The notes beneath the pieces are model-generated. The model worked only from the letters and a program-made list of their open reading frames with translations. It was not told the DNA's origin and searched no databases. Of a stretch of 64,000 bases of DNA, positions 12,501-27,500 are shown piece by piece; positions within the stretch are counted from its first letter, which is position 1, and each line of letters starts with the position of its first letter. Source of the stretch: Muricea muricata (taxonomy: Eukaryota > Cnidaria > Anthozoa > Malacalcyonacea > Plexauridae); NCBI GenBank assembly GCA_963855995.1, contig OY979717.1, forward strand, positions 4,168,728 through 4,232,727, read 5' to 3'. Position numbers and translations under genes: made by a program.

Positions 12501-15500
12501 GAGCTTCAAATGGACCAAGATGAATTGCTGCTTCAATCGTGGGCGTAATTTTAGGAACTAAATTAAGAAAGACCCAAATTTCTAAGTGATGTTCCAAGCG
12601 TTATTCCACAGGGTGTGGGTATGCTAATACGATTTCGCATCTTACATCCGGAAAACAAAAAAGCTTGTGAACAAGTTTATGATGTAATTTTTCACTTAAT
12701 TTTTTCTTTCTGTAAGTTATTGCTGAGAAAATTTAGCAATTTCTGGCATTTTTGAAACCTGATATTATGTGGATAAAATCCTCTAGTACTACAGAATACC
12801 AGCGCTGCAGCAAATAAGGAAGGTTACACTTTTATAGCAATATTCATTCTCTTCCTTATAGGCCAATCAACAACCAAAGATTCCTTCTAGACGAAACAGA
12901 CCGTAGTGGTAACACCTCGTTGTACGACACTAGTTAGTAATAAACATACATACATTAATATATATATAAATTAATTATGCTCTGGAGATCCATTGGGCGG
13001 TCTTTCAAATGTTTCTATGAACGGCAAAACCTCCCCCTATACTTTTTCACTTCTACTACACGTGGTCTACTTCCGGTTTTGGTCCTAATTCCTGGTGTAA
13101 GAAGTGTCAGTTTACTTCCGGATCTACTAAGTCTACTTCGAGAGTCCGTTTAGTACCGTCGTAAATATACACCCATATTCAAAGAAAAAAAGCAATAAAA
13201 ATAATACTTCTTTCACAAAACTGCATTCTAGGGTTTCACTTTACTACCGTTAGGCAGTGAATTTGGGCGGGGGTAAACCTTAGTTGTGTTGATGCTTATG
13301 CTGAAATAGAATGAGGAAATAATATAAAATTGCACTTATTGGCTACCAAGGACATCACATAGGTGTGTCCGATTCAGAACTGACCCATCTCTGAAATTAT
13401 TTATAACGTCACGTAAAATCCAAGAATGGTACGTAGTAGCACTCCAGTGTGTACAATAGCATGTGTTATTTTGCACTCTTGGCAAATTGGACTATGACTC
13501 CGTCCAATATCACGTTATTGCCATAATCAAGTACGATGATGATTTAACGGGGTACTATACAATTAATAATATTCTCTGATGTATGAATAACTCTACTCAA
13601 CCTTATAAAAATCATGAATTTCACTTCGAGCTTAATATTTAGGGTCGCAGCCTCATTGTGCTATAAGATTGATGTAGAATTATAAAGTTCTTACCACCAG
13701 GTTTCGTATTACACGTTATTTCGGATTCTTCACCATAACCAGGTTGTGTCTTAGCTACGACATTAATATTGTATGTAGTATATGGTTCTGGAAGAATAAA
13801 TTGAAGAAATACCACTAGTATACGAGAAGAACACAAGTGAATAATTAATTAAAGCAAGTAATAAGAAAGAGGTCAACAATCCATGCAGTATTTAATTGAG
13901 GTGTTCTTCATTTAGAGCAATTCGAATTTGAAACCCTAGGATGAGCAAGTTCCCATCTCTGAAATCTCCCACCTTTGGCAACAGATGAAAACCCCTGCAG
14001 AATTATTAAACACAAGCATGGCACAATTACTACAAGAAATCAAACGGAATGGAGTGCAATTACTGATATAACGAATACGAGTGATGCCGGGTCATTTATT
14101 TATCTCAAGCACGAAATTACTGACAATAAAAGGAGTGTAGTTTAACGAAATCATTGGTTAGCATTAATACTCTATCATTTGCCATTCAATAGTGTAGCCA
14201 GCTAGACGATTTACTCTGTTATGAAAATATTTTCTTGTGTGGAGACATGAACGTTATGAACCTCAACTTACCAAGTTTTTCAATATTTTTACTTCGCTGG
14301 CCATTTGTTTTGACTGATGTTTGGGTATTTCCAGGATTATTCTTTGGATCGTTCCTATTTCTGATTTTCCACCATGACACCTTGTAGTCACGCACTATAC
14401 CATTAGGGTGGTTTGGACTTTCCCAAACAACATTTATTGATTGGTTTCTCACAGAATTACAGTTTACAATACTAGGTGGACCAGGTTCTACAACGGAAAA
14501 ATTGTAAGGATTTGGTTGTCATGATCACGGCGCAGTATTTCAACTCTATTACAGAACCATCCTCAGAGATATGAAAAACTAGATTCATATTAATCTGACA
14601 CTGCAAAGAACAACGAAAAATTCGTTGTCTCGAGCGGGATTTGAAGTCGCATCTTCGGGTTTCTAAACCGCCGCTCTACCAATTGAGCTATCGAGCCTAC
14701 TGCGAGTCTTATCCAATTGAAGTGCACGAAATATTTTCGTGACGACCTATTATAGTTCAATGCTTAACGATCGTCTTTGTGTCTGAAACAGAATTGAAAC
14801 ACTGCGCGTCCTCAATGGTAGAGCGGTTCAAATCCCGCTCGAGACAACGAATGCTTCGTTGTTCTCCGCAGTGTCAGATTAACATGAATCTAGTTTTTCA
14901 TATCACTGAGGATAGTCCTGGAATAGAATTGAAAAACTGCGCGTACTCAAAGACAAGCGTTAAGTCGTCAGGAAAATATATTGTGCACTTAAATTGGATA
15001 AGACTCATTACCAATCCCAGGTGGCTCGACAGCTCAATTGAGCGGCGCTCTAGAAACCCGAGGATGCGAGTTCAAATCCCGCTCGCGACAACAAATTTTT
15101 CGTTGTCCTCTGCAGTGTCAGATTAATATGAATCTAGTTTTTCATATCTCTGAGGATAGTTCTGAAATTTCCAAAGTTCAAAGTTCGTTTTGCTCCGTCA
15201 TACATGAAACTATTTTTCATATTATCAGTACTAGGTTTTGGTAAAAAAAACTACATGATACGCCCTGATGGTCTCACTTTTATATGAACATAAATTAGTG
15301 CGTAATTTAGGAACCCATTTTCAGTATTTAATATTTTTAGTATTTAATACATCATTTTTGCTTTGGATTTCTTAAAATGCTACACTGGTGCGACAAACAT
15401 GAAGATATAACCAAACGTTTCTTACTGTTATTCGCATTGAGGACGCTTCTGAGGAGACTGAGGATTGTTCTGAAATTGAATTGAAACTCTGCGCGTCCTC

Positions 15501-18500
15501 AAAGACAAACATTAAGTCGTCACGAAAATATTTCCTGCACTTAAATATGGTAATTATACTCGCTACCAATCCCAGTTGGCTCGATAGCTCAATTGGTAGA
15601 GCGGCGGTCTAGAATTTTAGAAACTCGGAAGATGCGAGTTAAAATACCGCTCGAATATATATAATAAATGTGGATCTACAAAGTGTCTCTGAGGCATTTT
15701 CAGTCTTTTTTTGTACAGGTAAGAAATTTAATGACCCATAATTCGCCATATTAGTATCCCATTAATCTAATTAGTATCCCAAGAACGCTATCACGCTGTA
15801 CCTAGTCTACAAATTTCGGGAGATGTTGCGTAAAATTGCTATACAAATGTTGGAAAATTTATATCGAATGAATTAAAGTTGGGGGTGTATAATCAAACAG
15901 ATCAAAAACAGCTTGCGCATGCACGAAATAGGAAAGTTATTTTGAGTGGGAAGGTAGAAAATTTGTTAATTGTTTTATGACTGTACAAAGTTTCAAAAGA
16001 TTTATCTTTCAAACGTTACGGAATTTGCATTTTCTAAAAAAGAATTGTTTTCCTTAAGAAATGTTTTAATTTATAAATTTTCCTCAAAATATGAAGGCTT
16101 GCGCGACGTTTTGAACGGCTTAGACGTAATTTCTGAAATTTTTCCTGAAATTTTGTACAGCGATATACAGTATTGTTAGAATTCCCAGTGGCAGTTCTCG
16201 GCCACCATACACTACACCCGGCATACTTTCCACCCATGAAGTCAAAATTACTTTTAAGCATTACAGTCGCGTGCGCGAGCCGTATTTAACTTGTTGTAAA
16301 AGATACAACCCCCCGGGTTTTGAAGTTTTAAATTTCTTATTTTTTTCTCTGTTCTACATCATTCTACACAAGTACCACAACAGCAATTTCGAATTTATTC
16401 ATTTTTTACACACGCTGTATGTATGTGGCGTTTATTGTGTTTTACTGCTAATTCGTGTTTTATGCGACATAAAAAGCTCTCCTGCGCCTCACGTTTTATC
16501 GCATAAAACACTCCTATATTCGTTTGCATTGCAAAAGATACTCCTAAGTCCTAAATCGTACGTAAAATCTTAAAAAAGGTAAAGTAATTAGTCGAAGCGT
16601 TTATTTTTCCGATATTAATGGCCACAAATGGGTTTTAAAGCAAAGAAAAAATTTAGTTTCATGGACTCAAGTGGCAATTCACGAATATGTGAAATGAATA
16701 CATATGTGAATATATTGTATCTAGCTACAATACTGTAGTTAGCTAACAAGTCCCAACCCTATCAGTTACAGAACATTAGGTCACTTTTTCTTTAATTTTG
16801 AGGTATATTTTGACACGAATGAAAGCGATCAAAAAGTTATTTTATCACAACGACGTTTCGATGTCATCTATACGTCAGTTTTAAATTGAAGACACCGAGA
16901 CGTCATTCGGATAAAATAGCTTTTTATCACTTTCACTGATTTGTGTCAAAATAAGTTTCGAAGGACTTTGTAATAAAAATATTGGCGTATACTCGTATAC
17001 TTACTAGATTCACCAGTTCGCTTTGATACAGACTCAATGGATCCATTTCCACCATTCGTAAAAGCATTCACAGTTATATTGTATGTTGAGTATGGTTCTA
17101 GAAATGGTTGTGGTAAAGGTTGTGGTAAAGTTATGGTATTAATATTTACGATCTAGCCACTCCACTCTTCTGGTTTCAACAAAAAATAACAAAATTTTTG
17201 AATTCTGCTCAGTATTTATCGTTCCAGGAACAACTGCATGAATAAGCATAAGGTAAGTAACATCTAAAGCATTTCTATTTAACAAATAGATTTCATTTCT
17301 GCGTGCGTCTGTAACAGATGACGTCATAGCGTGTGAAGAACAAAAAAGTACGCACGAGACGCAGTCGAGAGCGTGACTTCTTGTTCTTCACACGCTATGG
17401 CGTCATCTGTGATCTATTACAGTACAGAAGCACAAAAAAATGAAATCTATTTGTTTTATATTATAATAAAGTTGGCAAAAATCATGCGAAGACCCGCGAA
17501 ATAAATTAGCTAAATTAGATCACGCCATCAGCTGACGTCATCCGTGTGTGTGTACTTTAATAACACACAGCTCGCGACCAATGAGAATGCAGAATGAACA
17601 AGTATTATTATATAAATACTTTATTGCATGCACTAAATTACTTACAGAAGCGACTAAATAAAGTTCTAGTCATTGGTTCGTCGTCAACTAGTTTATCTCT
17701 AATCGTTTATCGTCATCGTGGATGATGAGTGTAGGTGAGCAACTTAAAAATAACGCAGTTTACAGAACAATAATTCGTAATACTCACCCAAATATTTTAT
17801 TGAGTACTTGCTTGCAGAGGCGGCTAAAGAAGTTCTATTCGTCGCTCGATTGTTAACTGTTTCATCCAAGTCGTTTATCGTCATCGTCCATGTTATATGA
17901 TAACCAGTTATAACACCATTCGGTTCCAGTGGTGGCTGCCATGTTACGTCCAGCTGTGATGAAGATACGGCAACCACTCTCACACGAGTCGGAGCACTGG
18001 GAGCTAATGGAATGAAATACTATTTAGTTTAAGGTTGAACGTAAATTAAAAAGAAATCGTATATACCGTAAAGTAAAAGGTAAAGAAAATTAATTAACCG
18101 ATTCTGGCGAAAAAGAAATAACAACAATGTAAATTGGATGTTAAATCTGGTCAAGTTGTTGTTATACAGTATAATGATATCTTTATAAGAACAGCTATTG
18201 TAAAAAAGTTGTCCTTAAAACTCTACACTTAAACTCAAAGCGTGACAGGGATGGACGGTAAACGGGTAATTTAGCTACTGTTAAGTGACTTTAATGAGGA
18301 AACTTATAATGCTAGGACATATGATAACATATTTGATATCAGGCAAATTCAGTCACTGAATAAATAACCATCCTTGCTTGCGTGCTTGGAGTTCAAAGTT
18401 TAGCATTTTTCGAAGGGAAACGGTTTTTTGAATCACCTGTATATGGAATATCGTTATAATATAACATTTATCGTATAAAACACCAACCGTGTTCCCGGGT

Positions 18501-21500
18501 ACGAGCCTTCTTGGTTACATTCGGACCATTTCCAGCACCGTTTATAGCGTTTACCGTAACAACGTATTCTGAATGAGATTCTAAAACGAATTAGTCAGGG
18601 AGGCAGAGGTACAAAAATACATGTTTACTTACCATATCGAGGGACAATTTCATTTTGCTCTTAAATTGTCCGTTACATGCCTAATATAACAATTCTGAAT
18701 GTTGTTTGGCCCAATTTTTCTTGTGGGCTCCAGCCAACACGTTTTTTCTTAAATTTTCTATAAAACTATATTATTGTCAAAAAAGGCGAAATTTCCTACT
18801 TATTTCTAGGAAAAACCACTTACGTTATTAAAAAGGTAATAAAAAACTACATATAACACATTATTATGGTTACTTTTATTTTCCTCATTTTTGTTGAGTT
18901 ATGAGCGTTCAAAAACTTATTTACAGACTAGTGCCCAGGAAATTAGCGTCATTTTAGGACATTTTCCCGTTTTGAAGCAGCAATAACTCGAAAACAGCTT
19001 GAAAAACCAGGGTGTCCGTAATGATGTCTTATATGTTGTTTTTTATAAGCTTTCTGATGATACAAGTCATTTTTCAAATGAATGAACTTGAAAGTTTGCT
19101 ATTTTTAACCACATAATAGTTTTATAATAAAACTGAAGAAAAACGTGTTGATCGAAGCCCACAAGATAAATTGGGCCAAACAACATTCAGAATTGTTATA
19201 TTAGGCATCTAACGGACAATTTAAGAGCAAAATGGATTTGTCCCTCGAGAAGGTACGTAAAATGACCTCTGCCTCCCTGACTAAATATATTAGTAGTAAT
19301 GTCTAGTTAAGAAATGTATAATTACCACAAAAGTAAAAATTATTCAATTTAGCTACCGTCCTATATGTGAAATGAAAATGTGAAATGAAGAAAATATAGG
19401 TATTCAAATAATTGAATATTTCTACAATTAAAGACTCCATTTAACAGCAATATTCGCTAAGAGCGAAGTCGGTCATATGCCATCATTTGCCATGCAACGC
19501 TGTTGGTAAAAGTCGTCAAATGATGTAGCAATGAGCGTTTGCTCTTCAAAACAGTCGCGATATTGGAAAGTAGAAGTATATTACTCGAGTTAATCTGTTT
19601 GAACGATTTTCGAATCTGACAGATCAATAAAATTTTAAACCTTACGCTATCCTAATGTTACACTCTACTCTGCTGGCTGAATTTAATTTACGAGCTCGCC
19701 GATTGGCTGCAGGCCAACAGTTGACTTAATAGCCAACAGCTAATTGGCAGCCGATACCAATATTATAATACATCTGCTTCAGAGATACAAAAACATAGCA
19801 GAACGCTAAAAGAAGAATGTTACTATAGCATGTAACTACTGCGCTAACTTGAGCTAAAATAGGGTATAACTTCTGCGTGTCCACATATAACTGTGCACTG
19901 CTTTCAATTGCGTATTCACAACGATAAGGGATATCTGCCGGGATATCCCTAGACTTCCCGCCATAAACGCTCATTGCTGTGCAAATGTATATACATCATG
20001 AGCATGCTGCTCGGGCAACCACACCTTGTATATAGTGGAAATTAAATTGCTGATGATTTTCTTCCCAACTATAATTTGTGCTTGGGAAGCGAGCAGAAGA
20101 GAACTCTGGCTAGATCGTACAAGTCGTCTGTCGGGCATATGTAAAATAATTATCATGTGATACCAAACCGATTTTTACTGAAAGGTGACTTCTTTAACGC
20201 AAAACCTTCTAGTTGAAAGGCGAACAAATGTATCTCGCCCCAAAAGAAAAGAAAAGATTGCTTTCTTTTGTTCTCCTGTCACTGTTTTTACAGTGTTATG
20301 TTAAAATTATCGATCACATAACTTTTCATTACTTTTCATTACTTTACATTACATTACTTTCAAAAACTGACGAAATACCTGGAAATGACGACCCACGATG
20401 GGCAAGCCGCCATTTTGAAATTGACACTACGGGCTCAATGAATTCCGTTTGCGCATTAAATTCAAAACTTGTTCTACAAACTGGTCTGGCTCAACCACAA
20501 TCATGTACTGAAAACGTGACAGACGGATCTAGGCAGTCTCTTCTTCCTCACTTAATTCCCAAGCACAAATTCCCTGTCAGCAGGGAATTGATTACCATCA
20601 TCGTGGTCACTATTTCGCAATTAATTCGACATACTACATGTGATTTACATAACTATCATGTGATTATAACACAATTCTCAAAATAATCTATGTTAAAAGC
20701 TACTTACCAAGCCCTGAGATCTTGTATGACATTGTATAATTCACGTTTACTATCCTGGTCAACAATTTACCATCAACAGTGTGGTTGGTATCGTTGCACA
20801 CAATTCTCCAAGTGATGTAATACCCACTAATTACACCATTCGTATTTTTCGGGGGTTTCCACGACAAACGCAGTTGAGAAAATGAGATAGAAACTAAAGA
20901 AACACTTTCCGGTACGCCAGGATCTAAGAAAGAAAAATATTAGTGTTCAATTGAGAATTGATAAGAAAAAGAGTTTCAATAATTATCCCATTTAAGGGTG
21001 TTTTTATGAAATAAAATACAGTGAAGATAATATTAATTATTTCTATATAATAAGTCTGCCCCTGAAAAGCACGACTATAACAACACATCAATCTTAAATG
21101 AAAATCTGGAAACATCTAAAGATCATTTATGCAGCATTTAACCATGGTTCGATTACCTTTACGCATTTATCTGCTGAATTTAAAAACACTACTTAAGGTC
21201 GAAACTTTGATCGACGCTTATAGAAGGATGATATTCCATAATATTAATATAATAAATAACACCCACTCTCTTCCTGGGTACGAGCCTTCTTTGTTACATT
21301 CGAACCAATTCCAGCACCGTTGATAGCGATTACTGTGACAACGTATTCTGAATAAGGGTCTGAAATGAATAGATTAGCCATGTTATCCGTCGGAAAAACG
21401 CACCTTTAAAGTCAAATTACTGTAAACAGCGCATCATTAATTATCAATATTATTGTTGCAAATTATACGAGGAGGATTAATTTTAACAGAGTAACTATCT

Positions 21501-24500
21501 GCGTCTTCTTTTGTAAACTCTATTTAAAACATACAGGCTATTGGCCAAAATGGTTGGAGATACTTACCAAGTCCTAAGATATTGTATGACATTGTATACA
21601 TGTTTACTGTCCTTGTCAGCAATTCACCATCAACAGTATGGTTTGTATCGTTACGCACAATTCTCCAAGTGATGTAATATCCACTAATGACACCATTCGT
21701 ATCCATCGGGGGTTTCCACGACAAACGCAGTTGAGAAAATGAGATAGAAATTAAAGAAACACTTTCCGGTACGCCAGGATCTATTAAACAAAAAAATATT
21801 AGTGGTCAATCGAGAATTCATAAGAAAAAGAATTTCCATGATTATTCCAATTAAAGGGTGTTTTTATAAAAAAAATACAGTGAAGATAATATTAATTATT
21901 AATCTATATAATAAGTCTGGCCTTGAAAATATGACTTCTACAACAAATTATTCTTAAATGAAAACCTGGAAACATCTAATGAAGATTTATGTAGTGATAA
22001 ATCATGGCTCTAATACCTTTACGGACTTATCTGCTGAATTTAAAGATTGTACCTGAAGTCGAAAGTTTATACAAACATTTGATCGACGCTTATACAAAGT
22101 TGATATTCTGTAATATTAATATAATAAAGAACACCCACTGTCTTCCTTGGTACGAGCCTTCTTTGTTACGTTGGAACCATTTCCAGCACCGTTGATAGCG
22201 TTCACTGTGACAACGTATTCTGAATAAGGGTCTGAAATGAATAGATTAGGCATGTTATCCGTGGAAAAAACACACCTATTAAAACCAAATCAGTGTAAAT
22301 AGCGCATTGTTAATTATCAATTTTATTGTTGCAATTTATACGAGGAGGATCCATTAAATCAGAGTTACTTTCTGCGTCTTCTTTTGTAAACTCTATATTT
22401 AAAACATACAGGCTATTGGCCAAAATGGTTGGAGACACTTACCAAGTCCTGAGATATTGTATGACATTGTACTCATGTTTACTGTCCTTGTCATGAATTT
22501 ACCATTAACAGTATGGTTGGTATCGTTGCGCAAGATTCTCCAAGTGATGTAGTACCCTCTAATTACACCATTTTTATCTGACGGAGTTTCCCACAACAGA
22601 CGCAGTTGAGAAAATGAGATAGAAACTAAAGAAACATTCTTTGGTATGCCAGGATCTAAGAGAAAAAAAGACGGTTCAATCTATTAAACTATCAGCCACT
22701 CGTCTCCTGAAAAATGAAATTACTATACTGCTATAATATATGTGCATATATATTGCTCTAATATATCAAACAATCATACAATACTTTTATATAGAGATAA
22801 ATTGTAGGAAATATCGAGTTTAAAACCACATAGAACAATAGATGTCCACAAAGAACATGCCATAGTGAAGACGTGTAAAGGGCATTGGCAACAAAAAATG
22901 TTCTTAGCTGATTTGAAAGAGCTTTTGAAATAATCAACAGAAGCTTGTTACAGCCTTTTCATATCTTGCTTGATTCCGGAAATATTTATACTCAAATATG
23001 TCATCAGTCCGCCATCTTAGACTTCATAATTGGGATAAGCCATGAAAAATTACTCGTGAGAAGGTAAGTGACAAACATTAGTTGATCGAAATACTTTTGC
23101 TCGATGTGTGATATCAATAACAAGTAGAAACGAGTTTCTGATCCAAGATGGCGGACTGCTCGTGTGTTCCAGCCGTGGTTCCAGCTGAAGTATGTCGCGA
23201 GCAGTGGACTGTAATACAACTGGAACGCTAGCTAAATACAAAAGTTCAGGTAATGGCTGAAGCCAAGTTAGTTTTTCTGAGTTTTGAGACGAAATACTTA
23301 TCGCCAAAGATCGGACCGTATATCAAATTGAAGCTTTAAAAAGTTACGTTTCATATAAAAAATGGAAGACTTGAGACAAAAAAGAAATGCCTAAAAAATA
23401 CGAAAACAACTGCAATTTTGAAAAATACGGAAAATTTCCCTTCAAAGTTTAAGGTGTTTGTTTTTCACCTAAAGCCTCAAAATTTTTACACCAAATACAA
23501 CTTTCTAATAGCTTTCATTTGATATACGGCCCATTTTGCCACGTTTAGTATTTCAACTCAAAACTCAGAAAAACTGAATCAAATTGGCTTCAATTTTCCC
23601 CCTGACTTATCGTTCCACGGTTCCAGTTTACTTATAGTTCAATGGTCGCGAGTGTAGCTCGATATGAAAAATATGTAAAAGGCGTTGTTAGTTATTTCAA
23701 AAGTTCTTTTAAATGAGCAAAGAATATTTTTTGTTGCCGATGCTTATTAAGCATTCAAAGATTTTTAAGCTTAAGGTACATTTTAAAACTTTACGTATTT
23801 TATGAATATAATTATATTGAGTTTTTCAACAAGAGCGACGCCATCTTGAGTGTTGAGTATTTCACAATGCGCTGTGGACTATTCAAGGTAGTTGAACTGT
23901 TTTGAACCCTTATAAATAAAATATATATAAGAGAGAAAGTGGTAATTTTTATTATTGTAAATAACAGACAAATGGTCGGGATAACTAATAACACAAAGAA
24001 AACCCTGGGGAAATAAGTATATCCGAGTGAAATTTATCATTTAAGGGCTCATTACATTGCGCTCAATTTTTGGCACGGTAGAGATAAAACTGGCGCCCGT
24101 ACCATTATTCACCCGTGCTCGAAGTGCCTATAATAGATATTATTAGAAACATGACTGACTCATATCCCCATTGTAACAAAGAAACGCCAATCGTAATATT
24201 TTTTCACTATAGTGTATACGATAGCGACTTTAAAAAATCGGAGCCGTACGTTGCATGCTGGTCCGCTCTACCTGCACCGCATAGTTTCACACAGAAAAAA
24301 AAGAGAAATCAAATGACAACTTAAATCTGAAGGTGCAATTTAGGTGCTGTATGTGTGTATCTATATATGTATGTCTACAAGGATTCTAATTTCGGAGTTT
24401 CCCGCATCCCGCATGTTTACGTGTATGCCCATAAATGGCTAATGAATGGATTGAACATCAACTATTGGCAAATTTTAAATTTCGCCGTACTTTACAAATT

Positions 24501-27500
24501 GGCATGCTCCTTTTTTGCATAGTATATTTTTTATGTCTCTTGGATTGATTGTGGGTTTTTTATAATCGCGGAATTCACATATTGCACGATATATGTTTAA
24601 AGAATTAGGGTCAAAAATTTAAAATTTTTAAGTGTCTTGGTACTCTATCATGCATTCAATGTAAACAAAGATCGCAAATGTCGACTATATTTAGTTTTTT
24701 GAGTATTTCATAAAAATTCTTTTTGTTGATCTTTAATGAGGTTACATGTGTCCACATGTGACCTAAATACCGCATCGTGACTTGTTCGATGACCTTAATA
24801 ATTATTTATTAATTTTAGAAAAAGGCTTTTTGAAGTCTCCTCTGGAAAGGTTTTTTTGTGTTAGACAAGACTCTACCGTTAGTCTGCTTCTGTACACTGT
24901 AAAACCTTAATATTTTATGTCCATGATGACAACCTCGTACTCAGCGTACGTGATATGGTGAAGTTTCAATAACCAGAAGCCTGCTTTTACTCTGTTGGAT
25001 TCTGTCATCATCAGAGAATGTACAGTATTATCATGGCTTGACCACTTCTCAATTATATAAAGTTTCCTGGAGCCTCTCTTATAGTTGTGCAACTGCTGTA
25101 TATATGCAACAAACTATGCATATTGAAAATGCACAGTACATGTATAGAAGGTTTATGGAAGTGGTACACTGGGTATTGCAAAATATTTACGATCAAGAGA
25201 TTCTTGAAATGTGTTTATGGTTTGTTCATTCTAATTCTACTACAAGTACGCATGGTGTCGGTCCTAAAAAAATTTTCCTTTCAGTGTATCGATTTTTGCT
25301 TCACTCCAAAAGATGAGTAGTAATGCCTCAGTCATTTGTAACCACGCCCCTCCCCCCCCCCCCCCACCCCCGGGACATAGCGGGGAACTTAACACTAACC
25401 AAGTGTTAAAAACTGTTAATTTCCCCACCCCTGGTGCAAAGTTACTTGTTAAACCCCCAGTATGGCAGGGCTTCAAAACATCCAAATCAACCCACTCACA
25501 CATTCATTTAAAACCTTATGAAGTGTTAAAAATATCACGCCAATATAACATGAAAATAGTAACAGTTAATATAACAAATATATAAAGCTCGTGTTTATAA
25601 ATTGAGTTCAATCATGCATATCAAATTTCAAATAGAATTTTTAATATTGCTGAAATAAATAAGGTAAAACCTGATTTAATTTATACCGACTGTAAGTTTA
25701 TGAATTGCTTAGGATACATAAACATATTAAAAATCTAAACACATACCTTTCTACAAGTTGTTTTGTGGGACACCATTTTAAGACCGGCTGTTAAATCCCC
25801 GTTTGATTCCCCGGTGTCAAAATTCGTAGTTAATTCCACGGCACTACGGGGCACATTGCGCTGTTAAATGGCGTTAAATCCCCGTTATATTTTTGAACAT
25901 CCCCGCTATGTCCTGGGGGTGGGGGGGGGGCGTGGCTACAAATGACTGAGGCGTAATGTGGGGAGTTATAACATTAATTACTTGATGTATATTCTCCACA
26001 CCTGCTATCAAGCTAATAGCAACAATATTTTCAAATAGAATTAATTAGTCTTCAAGGCTTGCATAATTATAAAACCATAACTTTGAAACCAGTTTCTTTC
26101 TCAGAGTAACACTACTCTACCTGTATCTGAACAATTGGATGCAATATAAATAAATGATCTTGTATTTCGCAGTAAAAACAACCATCACCACACACTAACT
26201 GTGTATCTAGATGAATATACAGTATGTGATATGTCTGAATGATCCATTCTGTGATTTGTTTAACATCGTTCACATGACATTTATCTCTATTTTCCTCCTG
26301 AAGAGTGAAGACGTAAGTTCAGAACAGACACATTTACACTTTTGCGTTTTGTAACGCGCATGCCTTCGCCTTCGCCTTCGCTATAGTCATGATTATACAC
26401 ATTACAGTACGCAAGTAAAAAAAGTGAGTTAAACTCGCTAAAATGTTAAGCTAATCACATTTCTCGACTTTTTATATATAAAAGGAAATTATAGCATTAT
26501 ACAGTCCATAACTACTTACTATCTGGATCTGTTCGAACTGGTTCACTTAATGTCGCCAAATTACCAAGCTTGACTGTCACTGCTCCAAGTGTAATCTTGT
26601 AGGCACAGTAGGCACCTAATCAAAGAAATGCACACTTTTTAATTAATGAACTGAATAAATTATATAATAATAAGAACAAATTTCATCTGCATATTTATTT
26701 GACGCGTTGATTTAAATCTGGACGAATTTCGTTGTTGGTCAACAAAAGTTTTTTTTAACTAGCAAATCAGAGCAAGCATTTAATAACATCTATTGCGTAA
26801 ACATATTCTTTTTAAATATAGGATGTAAAATTAAGATATTTGTTTGGGGGGAGGTGTGTGGCAGTATCTAGGACAGGATATGAGATTATTTGGATAAGGT
26901 AAAATACAATGCGTACATAATTAGTCGAATGCTGGTTATAATTGAACCATAAAACAACAATTTCGTTCCTTGATCAGAAATTCGAATGATGCTTTTTCAA
27001 TAAATGTGTTTTAACCAGAACTCCGCAGCATTTTGCGCGTAGGCTGGACTTTTGGTATTTACTGAACCAATTATATGTTCAGATGCTTCGAAAGATGTTG
27101 TTCATTTTTTTCTATATTTTTTGTCGTGATGGACTTATTTAGCAACAAATATTCTTGCTCATCAAGGCTCACAACAGCGAAAAAATATGACCAGCCAAAC
27201 CAATTTTTTTCGCAGGTCAAATACCATTTAGCCTGTCATTTTAATTTTTTAACTGCCAAAAAATGATTAGGCCTGTTGTAGAAATAAATGTTTTCATTTG
27301 ACTGTACTAATCTTGGATTTAAGCGCAAATATACAAGCATATTTAGACAGCAAAACAATGTACATTTCCACTGAGCATTTCAGGTATGAACTAAAAATCC
27401 AACGTTTCTCCGTGATCACTGTTTCTTACGAGTTACAGTATGCTAATCAATTGAAATAAACTGACGCTTGCTATTTTTTTCCTGTTTGGCACTTCAGTTT

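Larger units (their letters stand above)
20708..22655. repeat. Tandem array of FnIII exon pairs, unit about 0.87 kb
   Basis: First-half exons start at 20708, 21568 and 22443 (860- and 875-base spacing). Second-half exons lie at 21267 and 22139 (872). The intron between pairs is also conserved, e.g. the gttgagaaaatgagatagaaa and aatattaatataataaa blocks. Related copies occur at 32911-33288 and 34105-34619. Confidence 0.85.

Noticed and set aside
15022..15089. A functional tRNA gene
   Set aside because: A and B boxes are present but the anticodon stem does not pair and the copies are followed by a shared SINE tail.
20213..20686. 157-codon plus-strand open frame
   Set aside because: No motif, low-complexity start, lies in an intron opposite the receptor gene; most likely chance.
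24115..24324. 69-codon ORF repeated almost exactly at 35071-35280
   Set aside because: The conservation is explained by the 9-kb duplication, since introns around it match equally well; no protein features.
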